NCBI GenBank assembly: GCA_003164295.1
Contig: PLTA01000027.1
Coordinates: forward strand, 1-61,086
Origin: Candidatus Bathyarchaeota archaeon
GTDB lineage: Archaea; Thermoproteota; Bathyarchaeia; Bathyarchaeales; Bathycorpusculaceae
Length of the DNA stretch: 61,086 nucleotides
Direction of reading: 5' to 3'
Shown: positions 9,370 through 16,740 of the stretch, piece after piece
How the letters are laid out: every line of letters begins with the position of its first letter
Numbering within the stretch: the stretch's first letter is position 1
The notes under the pieces: model-generated
Databases searched by the model: none
Seen by the model: only the letters and a program-made list of their open reading frames with translations
Told to the model about the DNA's origin: nothing
Program-made: the position numbers and the translations under genes

Positions 9370-10158
9370 CTAGCTGAGTTTTGTTTGTCCGTATGCTGCT
9401 GTTTTGTTTCCGCCTATGTTGGCGTATTCTGCGTAGTGCGCGAGCATGTGGGTGGTTTTGTTGTAGGGGTTTTCTTTGTCGCCCAGTTCGTAGGTGACGT
9501 AGCCTGTGAAGCCTGCGGCTTTCTTGTTCCGCATAACCGCCAATCTTGTCTGTAGTTCATACCTGCTCACGCCCACATTCTTCGCTAGCCAATCCTTGTA
9601 GGCAACATACTCTTCTTTGGTGAAGCGCCGCTCGTCGCTGAACTGGTTCCAACTCCGCATCAAACTGCAGAACACTTTTACGGGGTCAGGAAACATCCAA
9701 TGATAATCGCTGTTTAGATTAGCCAGATACGTTGGCGTCTTAAAATCCAGCGTGAACCCATCAACCGCTTGGGCTTCTTTCTCCAAATCGGTATAGGTCT
9801 TGCAGTTTATGTTCATTGAGGCAATTTGGAAAGTAGTGTCAAAAATCAGTGCAGTATTTTGTTTTTGAAAGAAATTAAGCAGGTACGTCGAATACTCGTC
9901 TTTTAGAAACCTAAAACCGACTTTGCAGGGAAACTGGGGATCCAAAACATAACCATCCGCAGTTCTGCTACTACTCTTAAACCGCAGAGGCGTCACACTG
10001 TACGGCTTAGACACATTCAACTCATGCAGCAATTCAGATGCCGACGGGTCAACTTTCCTAATAAAATGCAATAGCAAACCCCGAGCAACATGACCCGTAA
10101 AAAACGGCAACACAACAGGCTTTTCAGCATACATTTCTAAGTTGATTTCAACAGGCAA
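9370..10158 (-). CDS. cas6: crRNA endonuclease Cas6
   Basis: A 262-residue RAMP-fold protein ending in the glycine-rich loop AEYANIGGNKTAAYGQ, the Cas6 signature. The N-terminal LPFFTGHVARGLLLHFI helix contains a His in the region where Cas6 catalytic His residues lie. Cas6 cleaves repeats to leave an 8-nt handle. It begins at TTG 10158, preceded directly by an in-frame TAG, so no earlier start is possible. It heads the effector operon, with cas8 48 bp downstream. Its 5' leader contains a degenerate CRISPR repeat whose handle-like bases end four bases before the TTG. Confidence 0.92.
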   Translation of the reverse strand: MPVEINLEMYAEKPVVLPFFTGHVARGLLLHFIRKVDPSASELLHELNVSKPYSVTPLRFKSSSRTADGYVLDPQFPCKVGFRFLKDEYSTYLLNFFQKQNTALIFDTTFQIASMNINCKTYTDLEKEAQAVDGFTLDFKTPTYLANLNSDYHWMFPDPVKVFCSLMRSWNQFSDERRFTKEEYVAYKDWLAKNVGVSRYELQTRLAVMRNKKAAGFTGYVTYELGDKENPYNKTTHMLAHYAEYANIGGNKTAAYGQTKLS

Positions 10159-10162
10159 CTAT

Positions 10163-10186
10163 CATTCAACTCCCACACATGGGATT
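10163..10186 (-). repeat. Solitary degenerate CRISPR repeat in the cas6 leader
   Basis: On the plus strand CATTCAACTCCC followed by six bases and GGGATT matches the array repeat (CTTTCAATTCCC, seven bases, GGGATT) at 10 of the first 12 positions and all six of the last block. The TCCC/GGGA hairpin arms are preserved. It lies on the same strand as cas6 and the array. On the minus strand it ends GTTGAATG, comparable to the ATTGAAAG handle, and the cas6 TTG follows after four bases. The hairpin 3' arm includes GGGAG, a possible Shine-Dalgarno. Function in Cas6 autoregulation is inferred. Confidence 0.6.
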
Positions 10187-10206
10187 CACTTCAGACTGAA
10201 ACGCTT

Positions 10207-10222
10207 CTTAGCTATAGCTAAG
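10207..10222. promoter_or_regulatory. 16-bp perfect palindrome upstream of cas6
   Basis: CTTAGCTATAGCTAAG is self-complementary over all 16 bases and sits about 50 bp upstream of the cas6 start, just downstream of a TATA-like TTTTAA on the minus strand (around 10235). That places it near the expected start site of the effector operon, a position typical of a repressor operator. Beyond these sites and the wHTH operator, the 412-bp cas6/regulator intergenic region (10159-10570) shows no gene. Confidence 0.5.
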
Positions 10223-10520
10223 ATAAGAAGTTAAAACTTTCCAAAAACGGTTTGAACCAAGCTTCCACCCCTCAAGCATCTACCCAATTATGATTAGACG
10301 TGTCACAAATGATAACGATCTTACCTGAGAGGATGACCTCCAACAATTTTTTCATCTGCCCTTCTTAGTTTGCAAACAAGAAAAAGCCACCATAACTATA
10401 CTGGATCAAGCAAAGATTCTATGCAAAGATTGGGCAGAACCACAAAACTAAGCGGAAAATTAAGCACATATAAAAGAAATCCCCATTTGATTGAACTGTT
10501 TGGTTTTTTAAATCCTTAAA

Positions 10521-10539
10521 TACTTTGTAAAACAAAGTA
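10521..10539. promoter_or_regulatory. Inverted-repeat operator of the wHTH operon
   Basis: TACTTTG-TAAAA-CAAAGTA is a perfect 7-bp inverted repeat with a 5-bp centre, followed by another half-site (CAAAGTAAC, 10544-10552). It lies between a TATA-like stretch (TTTAAATCC / CCTTAAATA, about 10507-10521) and the ATG at 10571. Binding by the regulator encoded immediately downstream would be autoregulatory; this is inference from position and symmetry. Confidence 0.55.
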
Positions 10540-10570
10540 ATAACCAAAGTAACTGTATTGGTCGAATTAA

Positions 10571-10936
10571 ATGAGTGAAGATGAAGTCCAGAAATTACTG
10601 GGTATGTCAGAAAAGTTGAGCAGTAAAACAGTCACTTTAACCAGATGCCTTATCCTTGGTTTGTTGTCTTATTTTTCTGACGGCATTCAATATAGAGAAT
10701 TAAAGTCGGCGTTGAAGATGTCAGATGGAAAGCTTATAGCTAATCTAAATGAACTGAAAACTATGGGATATATAGCCAAATCAGAAGTAGATGTGGACCA
10801 AAGAAAGCTAGATATTTACTCCTTGACGGAAAAGGGAAGAAGCGAATTAAACAAAATAATTGATTGGATGAAATTAATAGAAAAAGTGGCAAATGAAGGA
10901 GATAGCAAAAAATGTCCAGTAATATCGATAAAGTAA
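10571..10936 (+). CDS. Winged-helix transcriptional regulator
   Basis: The 121-residue protein has a winged-helix domain of the MarR/PadR-like archaeal class: LTRCLILGLLSYFSDGIQYRELKSAL (helices 1-2), then SDGKLIANLNELKTMGYI (recognition helix) and a wing ending YSLTEKGRSELNKII. A C-terminal helix may dimerise. The stop lies inside the next gene (25-bp overlap), so the two are coupled. An inverted repeat directly upstream is the probable operator. It could regulate its own operon or the divergent cas6 operon. Confidence 0.8.
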   Translation: MSEDEVQKLLGMSEKLSSKTVTLTRCLILGLLSYFSDGIQYRELKSALKMSDGKLIANLNELKTMGYIAKSEVDVDQRKLDIYSLTEKGRSELNKIIDWMKLIEKVANEGDSKKCPVISIK

Positions 10937-11448
10937 TTGCTTGTCTCATGTATTTGGGAATCTCCCCTAAAATCAAAGATAAAGACAAGGACTATCGGGG
11001 GCGTTTCTTTACTCAGAAAACTGCCTTTTTAGCAAAAGCTTTGGGTATGAATCTGACATATTGCTTCACCCCTTATGTTTCAGGCCCTTATTCTCATGAT
11101 CTTGCCTGTGACTACTATGCAAATGCGGATAAGGTAGAGTCACTTAATTCTGACCATAAATTATCAAATCAAGAAATCGAAATACTGGACAAAATAAAGA
11201 ATTGCTCTGGAATCTATGAAAGCATGACACTTATGGAAGCCACAACCACCACTATATATCTCAAACAGCAAACACCAGAATCGTCAGATGATGATTTATT
11301 TGTAGAATTAAAACATCTCAAACCATACCTGAGTGACTCTGACAAGCTAATTGGCATAACGAAATCCAAGGGATTGCTGTTCAAACCTGAGTATTTAACT
11401 GATGAAATAAAGAAAGAACTGGCAGCATGGGATAGCATAGACAACTAA
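10912..11448 (+). CDS. YwgA-like protein
   Basis: A 178-residue soluble protein. The pattern KVIACLMYLG, then QKTAFLAKALGM and FTPYVSGPYSHDLACDYYANAD, matches the YwgA/antitoxin-like helical fold whose hallmark is a GPYS..L motif. Members are of unknown function and often sit beside toxins or regulators. It overlaps the upstream wHTH gene by 25 bp and is followed after 12 bp by a MazF-like gene, so it may be the cognate antitoxin or an accessory regulator. The name is based on motif resemblance only. Confidence 0.6.
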   Translation: MSSNIDKVIACLMYLGISPKIKDKDKDYRGRFFTQKTAFLAKALGMNLTYCFTPYVSGPYSHDLACDYYANADKVESLNSDHKLSNQEIEILDKIKNCSGIYESMTLMEATTTTIYLKQQTPESSDDDLFVELKHLKPYLSDSDKLIGITKSKGLLFKPEYLTDEIKKELAAWDSIDN

Positions 11449-11460
11449 GCTGGTTAACTG

Positions 11461-11808
11461 ATGCCGACGATTCAGCCTAAAGAAATCTGGAAAGTCGATC
11501 TGCCAGATACCCAAGCACATGAGCAAACAGGAGATCGACCTGCAGTCATTCTCGCTATTCATCCAGAAACGTCCATGACAATGGTTGTCCCTTTCACAAA
11601 AAACCCCGATTGCTTACGTTTTTCCTATTCATGCTCAGTTAAGAAGTCAAATACAAATGGGCTCCCATTGGATTAAGTAGCATTGATTTTCCAAATGCGA
11701 TGCTTGGGTAACTCTTCTTCAAGATTCTTGTATAAAATGGGAACTCTTGAGGATACGCACCTTAAGCAAATTAAAATTCTGATTAAGGATTATCTGGCTA
11801 TTACCTAA
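11461..11808 (+). pseudogene. MazF/PemK-like toxin interrupted by an in-frame TAA
   Basis: The first 71 codons encode a MazF N-terminus (EIWKVDLP, GDRPAVILA, MVVPFTKN). A TAA at 11674-11676 stops the frame after LPLD, but the same frame resumes at once with VALIFQMRCL and ends LYKMGTLEDTHLKQIKILIKDYLAIT at the stop 11806-11808. The tail is the normal MazF C-terminus, and the family has a Ser at the stop position (TCA to TAA would be one change). The toxin is thus probably inactive, or made only by readthrough. It is the third gene of the wHTH/YwgA operon. Confidence 0.8.
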
Positions 11809-12190
11809 GATATACACTAAGGCGCAGGTGTGCTTAGTATCCATTTTTTGGATACATTGGATACATTCCTTTTATTGGCATAGACGCTTGAAAGAAGCTC
11901 CCGCAATAGTTAAGCTGATTCAAACCCACAATCAGCTTCTAAAATGCGGCCTTGCTCAGGAAAGGTTATTTTCCAATTCTAATTCAAGCAGTTTTAAGCA
12001 GATTCGGCAAAATAGAGCTTGAATAATTGGAATACGGCGAGTTTGCCAATAAAACTTAAGATAAATGAGGAAAGAAGCTTAACAATAAGTTAAAAGAGCA
12101 TTGGAAAAACTTCTGCCAGTAGAAAGCCATTCAAACACTCAATGCTCTGTTTAATAAAATGTAAACAAGCAAAACTCAGCAAAGTTCTGT
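11809..12190. other. Intergenic remnant region
   Basis: No convincing gene. A short open frame (11828-12022) has no recognisable domain. GGATACATT occurs twice in tandem near 11855-11872. The stretch lies between the toxin remnant and the provirus-like cassette and may be a deletion scar. Confidence 0.4.
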
Positions 12191-12637
12191 TTATTTTTTA
12201 GAAATATTGGCAGTTTGGAGATATTGCAGAGAGACGGTTAATCGGTTTCTGCTTAGGCTACTTCTTATTCCGTCGTTTATTTTTGTGCTGCCTTTTCCTT
12301 TGCTTGCGTGACCAAACCTAGTCACCTTCCACGTGGGGGTTATTCCTTGGGTAATTCCCCGTATAATCTGGGGGTTACTGGTTAGGATATAGAAGGGCAT
12401 TTTTGTTTGAGAAGTGTAGAGTTCAGCTATGAAGTTTAAGAGGCGTTTGCCGATGCCTAAGCCCTGGTAATCTGGTAGGACAACCAATCGGCTAACCCTG
12501 AAGTATCTTGACTTCATTTTGATATGCGCAACCGCGATAAACGCTATAGGCTTATTCTGGTGAACTGCGGTGTAGCATCGAACGCCTGCTCCTAGTTCAC
12601 CGTTTAGATAATGATACTGCCGAAACATCTTCCACAA
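12191..12637 (-). pseudogene. GNAT acetyltransferase half of a split COG2401 protein
   Basis: This frame encodes a GNAT domain (RYFRVSRLVVLPDYQGLGIGKRLLNFI is the acetyl-CoA binding motif) preceded by the family-typical WKMFRQYHYLNGEL. Upstream in the same frame, beyond the first Met, RPPVELKVYRCGTQL continues back into the ABC gene. It is therefore the C-terminal half of an ABC-ATPase/GNAT fusion (COG2401) shifted by -1 at an A7 run near 12688. Sense-strand codons CGA AAA AAA form the classical X XXY YYZ slippery pattern. This is either a decayed gene, an assembly error or programmed frameshifting. Confidence 0.75.
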
Positions 12638-13194
12638 TTGAGTGCCGCACCGATAAACCTTGAGTTCAACGGGCGGCCGACTTCTTTTTTTCGGCTAAAC
12701 TCCATGGTGTCAGTGCAGAATACCCAGTCTGGCTCCAACCAATCAACAACATCATAGTGACAGGTTACTGCAATGAACTTCTTTTTTGACCGTCTAACAG
12801 CCTTGCTTATTGCATAAGCACTGACTTTGGCGATCTCCCTGTCCACTACGCTTGTAAACTCGTCAAATACAACCAAAGGTGAATCAAGGCATAGAGCGCG
12901 GGCTATGTCAACGCGCATCTTTTCTCCTTGGCTGAGGCAATCATAACTTTTGAGCCAATCAGGCGGTGAAGCAAAACCGACACTGCAAAGAGCCCTCGTA
13001 ACTTCAGAGGTCTCAAGCCCTTCAGGGAAGTCATCGAGGACACATTTGTGGCTATAGTTGAAGCCCTTTATGTACGCATCAGGAAAAAGCTGCTTAGCTA
13101 TGTTTGTTTTGCCACTGCCACTACGACCAACAATAACGCCTACCTGCCAATCATCTGACTCTATGGGTAATGTACCTTTGAAGTGTGTCTCCAA
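12604..13194 (-). pseudogene. ABC-ATPase half of a split COG2401 protein
   Basis: Walker A is GRSGSGKT, the signature is LSQGEKMRVDIARAL and Walker B is LVVFDEFTS, so the nucleotide-binding domain is complete. After SRKKE the frame runs into unrelated residues, whereas the -1 frame continues into the GNAT half. Before the TTG at 13194 the frame stays open to 13287 and encodes a family-like DFDIVKRWDQAESFRAQSVVGSY segment, but with no ATG, GTG or TTG. An ACG at 13284 sits where the family Met is expected. This class occurs in archaeal chromosomes and in phage-like packaging or early modules. Confidence 0.8.
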
Positions 13195-13265
13195 TTTAAC
13201 ATCTGACAGAGTGTAGCTGCCAACTACACTTTGAGCTCGGAAGCTTTCTGCTTGGTCCCAACGCT

Positions 13266-13829
13266 TTACAATGTCAAAATCCGTAGTTTATACCCCTCAC
13301 TTTTTAGTTTATCAAAAATGCGTTTCTGATCTGCCTCATCTCGGCACTCTACGATTATTTCGTAGGTTTCAGGAATAGTAAATGAAGACTCTTTTTCATC
13401 CAAATCCTGAGGAAGCTTTTCCCCAACCGATGAAAGGAGCGCTTTCAAATCTTCTTCCTCTCCTTGCTGCAATATGCGAATGTATTCAGCTTCGTCAAGT
13501 TCCTTGCTGTGTTTACCCTTGAGCTTGTTGAGAATCTGCCTAAGCATCCTCCTATCTACATCGCTGACAGGTAAACGTAGCACTGGAGCAAAAAACTCGC
13601 CATGTTGGATGCAGATTTCAGTTCTCTGCTCGCCGTCGACTAGGGTGCCGTCTTTGTTAGTTAGTATTGGGTAGGTCCAACCGTACTTTTGTAGGCTCCT
13701 CCAGATCTGCTCCTGCTGTTTAATCGTGGTGCGGTTTGGGTTGTTTTGGTCTGCAGTTAAAAGACGGATGTCTTCCAACAGAGGAACGTAGGCGTCAGGA
13801 ACTTTTAGGGTAGTAGTTTTATTTTCCAT
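13266..13829 (-). CDS. ParB-like nuclease domain protein
   Basis: A 187-residue protein with a ParB/Srx-like domain: PLLEDIRLLTADQNNPN (strand and helix), then QQEQIWRSLQKYGWTYPILTNKDGTLVDGEQRTEICIQHG, where the GEQR motif corresponds to the ParB GHRR loop. Such proteins are common in phage and provirus cassettes. Its ATG overlaps the upstream gene by 11 bp, and its stop lies inside the open frame of the COG2401 gene. A Glu-rich C-terminal half (about residues 105-150) is likely helical. Confidence 0.75.
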   Translation of the reverse strand: MENKTTTLKVPDAYVPLLEDIRLLTADQNNPNRTTIKQQEQIWRSLQKYGWTYPILTNKDGTLVDGEQRTEICIQHGEFFAPVLRLPVSDVDRRMLRQILNKLKGKHSKELDEAEYIRILQQGEEEDLKALLSSVGEKLPQDLDEKESSFTIPETYEIIVECRDEADQKRIFDKLKSEGYKLRILTL

Positions 13830-14196
13830 TTAGTATGCCTCCATGCTTTGCTATTTCTTGCAATAACACTTCATTTTTAGCTAATTCGTTCTCTACCTCG
13901 ACAGCTCTTTTCTGTGCTTCCTGTTTTTCCTGCAACGTTTCTAAGCCAAGCACTGATACCATGCGGTCTGTGATGTCCACCATTTTAGAAAGGTAAATGG
14001 GTTTTTGGGCTTCGTTTGCAGTTTGAAAATGAAGGCTTGCTTGCCGATATAGGAAGTCATAACGATTAATCAAGATAAGTCTCGCCTTGTCTAAATCAAA
14101 TAGTTGAGTTAAGACCGGTTGCCAAGTATCGCGGGTTTCCGCGTCATAATAGATATTTCTCTCTGAGGTATGGTATTTTTCGCTCAGCACCTTCAC
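13819..14196 (-). CDS. Provirus-type small HTH protein, 5' end probably broken
   Basis: From the GTG at 14196 the frame encodes 125 residues: a segment KVLSEKYHTSERNIYYDAETRD like the recognition helix of phage HTH/terminase-small-subunit proteins, then helices and a coiled-coil-like tail (EKQEAQKRAVEVENELAKNEVLLQEIAK). The same frame continues upstream as ILERRLEFLKLEAKGFSLCEIV, completing the HTH. It reaches a TTG (14266-14268) that overlaps the TGA of the preceding gene (TTGA), but codon 3 is TAA (14260-14262). The natural start seems lost to a nonsense change. Function is unknown. Confidence 0.55.
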   Translation of the reverse strand: MKVLSEKYHTSERNIYYDAETRDTWQPVLTQLFDLDKARLILINRYDFLYRQASLHFQTANEAQKPIYLSKMVDITDRMVSVLGLETLQEKQEAQKRAVEVENELAKNEVLLQEIAKHGGILNGK

Positions 14197-14264
14197 TATT
14201 TCGCAGAGGGAGAAGCCTTTTGCTTCGAGCTTTAGAAATTCCAGGCGTCTTTCAAGGATTTAGT

Positions 14265-14990
14265 TCAAGGGGTGCCCTCCAAAATTGAAATGCGGATTTC
14301 ATTTTCATTGTAATCGGTTGTTCGCTTGAGCATGTCGCCTTCAAGTTTTACCTCTCGCCTTCGTTCATCAGATAAAAAGTAGTAAGGTTCCTCGAAGACT
14401 GGCACATGGTATTTCTTGCAAACTTTGAAGTAGGCTTCCACTGTCTCGAATAAGTCGCAGTCTCGATCCTCAAAACTGCCTCTAAAAACCTCTACGTTGG
14501 GCGCATGGTTCCAATTGTATGTTATATGCCAGTAGAGGCGCAAACAGATCTTTTCATATTCGGAAGCTTGGGTCTGCAAGACGTCAATCTTTTCATAAAT
14601 GGTTGCCATTTTAAGCAGTGTTTGCCAGAATATCCTGCTTTTAGGATCCTCTTTGGCTTTAGCTACATTAATTTGATAGTGCTCATCTGGTTCTTCATCC
14701 CAAACCTGAGCCAGAATCTTTGCTTCTTCTCTTGACTGTGGATATTTCTCGATGAGATACTTACGGAGCGTCCCATAAGTCACCATTATCTCCATTTCTG
14801 CGGCAGACATGAGCGATAAATCGGTACCTTCTTTGTCTAAAACTTCAGGCCATAACTGCTTAAGAGTAAAATTATCGGGATCTATGCCCTCTTTCTTAAG
14901 CTTCTCAAGGACCTGAGGGGATAAAGAGGCACTCAAGGGTTGTTCATTTTGGCTGTACTCGCGAACCTTATCCTTGAAGTCTTCAAACAT
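14265..14990 (-). CDS. Uncharacterised provirus-cassette protein
   Basis: A 241-residue, acidic, mostly helical soluble protein with no family I recognise. It contains KYPQSREEAKILAQVWDEEP and a Tyr/Trp-rich central part (LRLYWHITYNWNHAPN). Its ATG overlaps the upstream gene's stop by 8 bp, and its TGA overlaps the original start of the HTH gene, so it belongs to the same co-transcribed cassette. Confidence 0.6.
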   Translation of the reverse strand: MFEDFKDKVREYSQNEQPLSASLSPQVLEKLKKEGIDPDNFTLKQLWPEVLDKEGTDLSLMSAAEMEIMVTYGTLRKYLIEKYPQSREEAKILAQVWDEEPDEHYQINVAKAKEDPKSRIFWQTLLKMATIYEKIDVLQTQASEYEKICLRLYWHITYNWNHAPNVEVFRGSFEDRDCDLFETVEAYFKVCKKYHVPVFEEPYYFLSDERRREVKLEGDMLKRTTDYNENEIRISILEGTP

Positions 14991-15336
14991 TACGCTTGCT
15001 GCCTCCTATTTTCTCGTTCTGTTCGGTTTTAACTTCCTTGGAAAGCCTTGTTTGTGCTCTTTGCTTACGCTTTTCCAATCGCCAATACTCACGCATTTCA
15101 GCCGAATGCTTGAATGCTTTTACTGTGTCCATGACAGTATCGTTAGCGCTTGTTGGGTTAAAACTTAAATTTGCATCAGTTTGTCCATGACAAACTAAAT
15201 TCCAGCGCTTACGCTGCTTAGGATAGCTATGCTTCTTTCCCTTATCGCTGCGAAAAATAGGCTTAGACTTGAAAGGCTCTATCGTAAAGTCTCGGTTAAC
15301 TTGCACAAAGAGCCTCCGTGTACTCAGTAAAAGCAA
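14983..15336 (-). CDS. Small basic protein opening the provirus-like cassette
   Basis: Up to 117 residues, strongly basic; the C-terminal half (KAFKHSAEMREYWRLEKRKQ and onward) is a charged helix. No domain is recognised. The first 40 residues look less constrained, so a later start is possible. It overlaps the next gene by 8 bp and would be the first gene of the cassette. A DNA-binding role is conceivable from charge only. Confidence 0.4.
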   Translation of the reverse strand: MLLLSTRRLFVQVNRDFTIEPFKSKPIFRSDKGKKHSYPKQRKRWNLVCHGQTDANLSFNPTSANDTVMDTVKAFKHSAEMREYWRLEKRKQRAQTRLSKEVKTEQNEKIGGSKRNV

Positions 15337-15383
15337 GAAAGGAAAAAGGAGGGGTTTTGCGTTTCACTGAGAGAAAACTTGAA

Positions 15384-15395
15384 GGTGACGTCACC
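15384..15395. promoter_or_regulatory. 12-bp palindrome GGTGACGTCACC
   Basis: A perfect palindrome located about 48 bp upstream of the basic-protein start, in front of the provirus-like cassette. A repressor operator is plausible; there is no direct evidence. Confidence 0.35.
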
Positions 15396-15482
15396 ACTGC
15401 GACAGTATGCCGTGCTAGGCTACGAGCCCTTTCCATGCAAAACTAATAGTACACGGTGTTAAAGGTAATGCTACAGTTTTAT

Positions 15483-15602
15483 TTAGCCTTTCCATTTCAA
15501 ATCAGTCCGTCTTAGGCTTGCGGTAGTAGCGAACACCTTGAGTTCACCATATTTCCCATAGCCAATCAAAAATGACTCTTCGAAAAAAGCGCCTCGACTC
15601 AA
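15483..15602 (-). CDS. Possible 39-residue remnant or small protein
   Basis: From a TTG at 15602 the frame reads a compact sequence containing FFEESFLIGYGKYGELKVFATT and ends RTDLKWKG. The composition (alternating hydrophobics, Gly turns) looks protein-like rather than random, but I recognise no family. It lies in the otherwise empty 345-bp stretch upstream of the provirus-like cassette and may be the 3' end of a deleted gene. Confidence 0.25.
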   Translation of the reverse strand: MSRGAFFEESFLIGYGKYGELKVFATTASLRRTDLKWKG

Positions 15603-15682
15603 AAGCTAACTGAATATCGTTTGGACCATTTGACATTTTCAACGGATTTATGGGCGGAAAACGAACAAATCCAGTTTAACTA

Positions 15683-16348
15683 TCACCTGGAAGTGCCGTC
15701 ACCAAAAGTAATAGTAAAGTTAAATGAATTTTTAGTACTCACAGCCGCTTGAATATTATGTATTCTTTGCTCTATAGTTGGATGGGTATGAGGCATTAAT
15801 TTAGAAAGCCAACTTGTTTTTTGTGGACGAAGCCTCGATAGGGCAGATATCATGGCGGCTCCATTAACGAACTCGACAGCACTAAGGTCAGATTCAGTTT
15901 CTTGTTTTCTAAACCATTTAGCGTTAACATAATACGAACCAAACAAAAAGAAAAAGAAAAACAGAACCACTGCCGATGCAATGAAAAGAAATGAGTCAAA
16001 GTTAATAAAAAACAGGTAACCTATCACAATAGTAAGCACCGCAGCGGGAAGAACTGTTCGAAGTAACCTCTTTGCAATATGCATTTTTGCTATGTGATTA
16101 AATTCATGGGCGCCAACAGCAAGAACTTCATCAGGCGAAAGCATGTGGTAATAATTGGAGTTAAAGACAAGCGCGTCCGAGTAGGCTAAGCAAGGAATGG
16201 GAAGAATACTCGATTTGTAATAGCGGTGGAACCTATCTTTTGCAAGGATTGACATTGCTTTCATCCTCTCTGCTAATATATCAAGTGCTTGCATTTCAAA
16301 TGGTTGCGCCCTAAGCAGCCGCACCATAACGGAGCTCATTAATCCCAT
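15683..16348 (-). CDS. M48 family zinc metallopeptidase (HtpX-like)
   Basis: The 221-residue membrane protease has the zinc motif HEFNH (81-85) on a helix, followed by two hydrophobic helices (about residues 95-140) and the third ligand region RKQETESDLSAVEF. HtpX-like enzymes degrade damaged membrane proteins. It is shorter than typical HtpX (about 280-300 residues) because the first transmembrane segments are missing, so it begins close to the catalytic domain. It appears monocistronic. Confidence 0.85.
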   Translation of the reverse strand: MGLMSSVMVRLLRAQPFEMQALDILAERMKAMSILAKDRFHRYYKSSILPIPCLAYSDALVFNSNYYHMLSPDEVLAVGAHEFNHIAKMHIAKRLLRTVLPAAVLTIVIGYLFFINFDSFLFIASAVVLFFFFFLFGSYYVNAKWFRKQETESDLSAVEFVNGAAMISALSRLRPQKTSWLSKLMPHTHPTIEQRIHNIQAAVSTKNSFNFTITFGDGTSR

Positions 16349-16740
16349 TTCCTATCATTCAAACGATTGATAGTTACTCTATAGAGTCTTGACTTTTAAG
16401 AGCGTGCGTGTGTTGCAACCTTGTCTGTGTTTATAGGCGTGGTTAAATGATATTGTACCTTCAGGATTGGTAAACACTGAAACAACTTCAATTATAGACA
16501 TTGCCAACCCAACAAGGCACAGTAATCTCAACTGTTAAACCTATTTCAAGACTGCAGTTCCTGCTTTAAATGCGAAGCGAAAACCTGAATTGTTGAACCT
16601 AAATTTGTAAGTAGGTACGTTTTTTAAGCGAATTTTAACTAGTAATAAACGCGGAATTCTACGATCTTCTTGTAAAAGGGTATATTCATGACTAAGATCA
16701 GGGGTGTTCTGAATATCTTGACATACGGGTGACTGAAAGC
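16349..16740. other. Intergenic region without a supported gene
   Basis: An open minus-strand frame (from 16768 down to 16541) has a hydrophilic 75-residue product with no recognisable domain, and it overlaps the MFS remnant at its start. I see no RNA gene. The stretch is probably degenerate sequence between the protease and the MFS pseudogene. Confidence 0.35.

Noticed and set aside
11828..12022. 64-codon frame after the MazF remnant
   Set aside because: No domain, His/Trp-rich start typical of a random frame, no ribosome-binding site.
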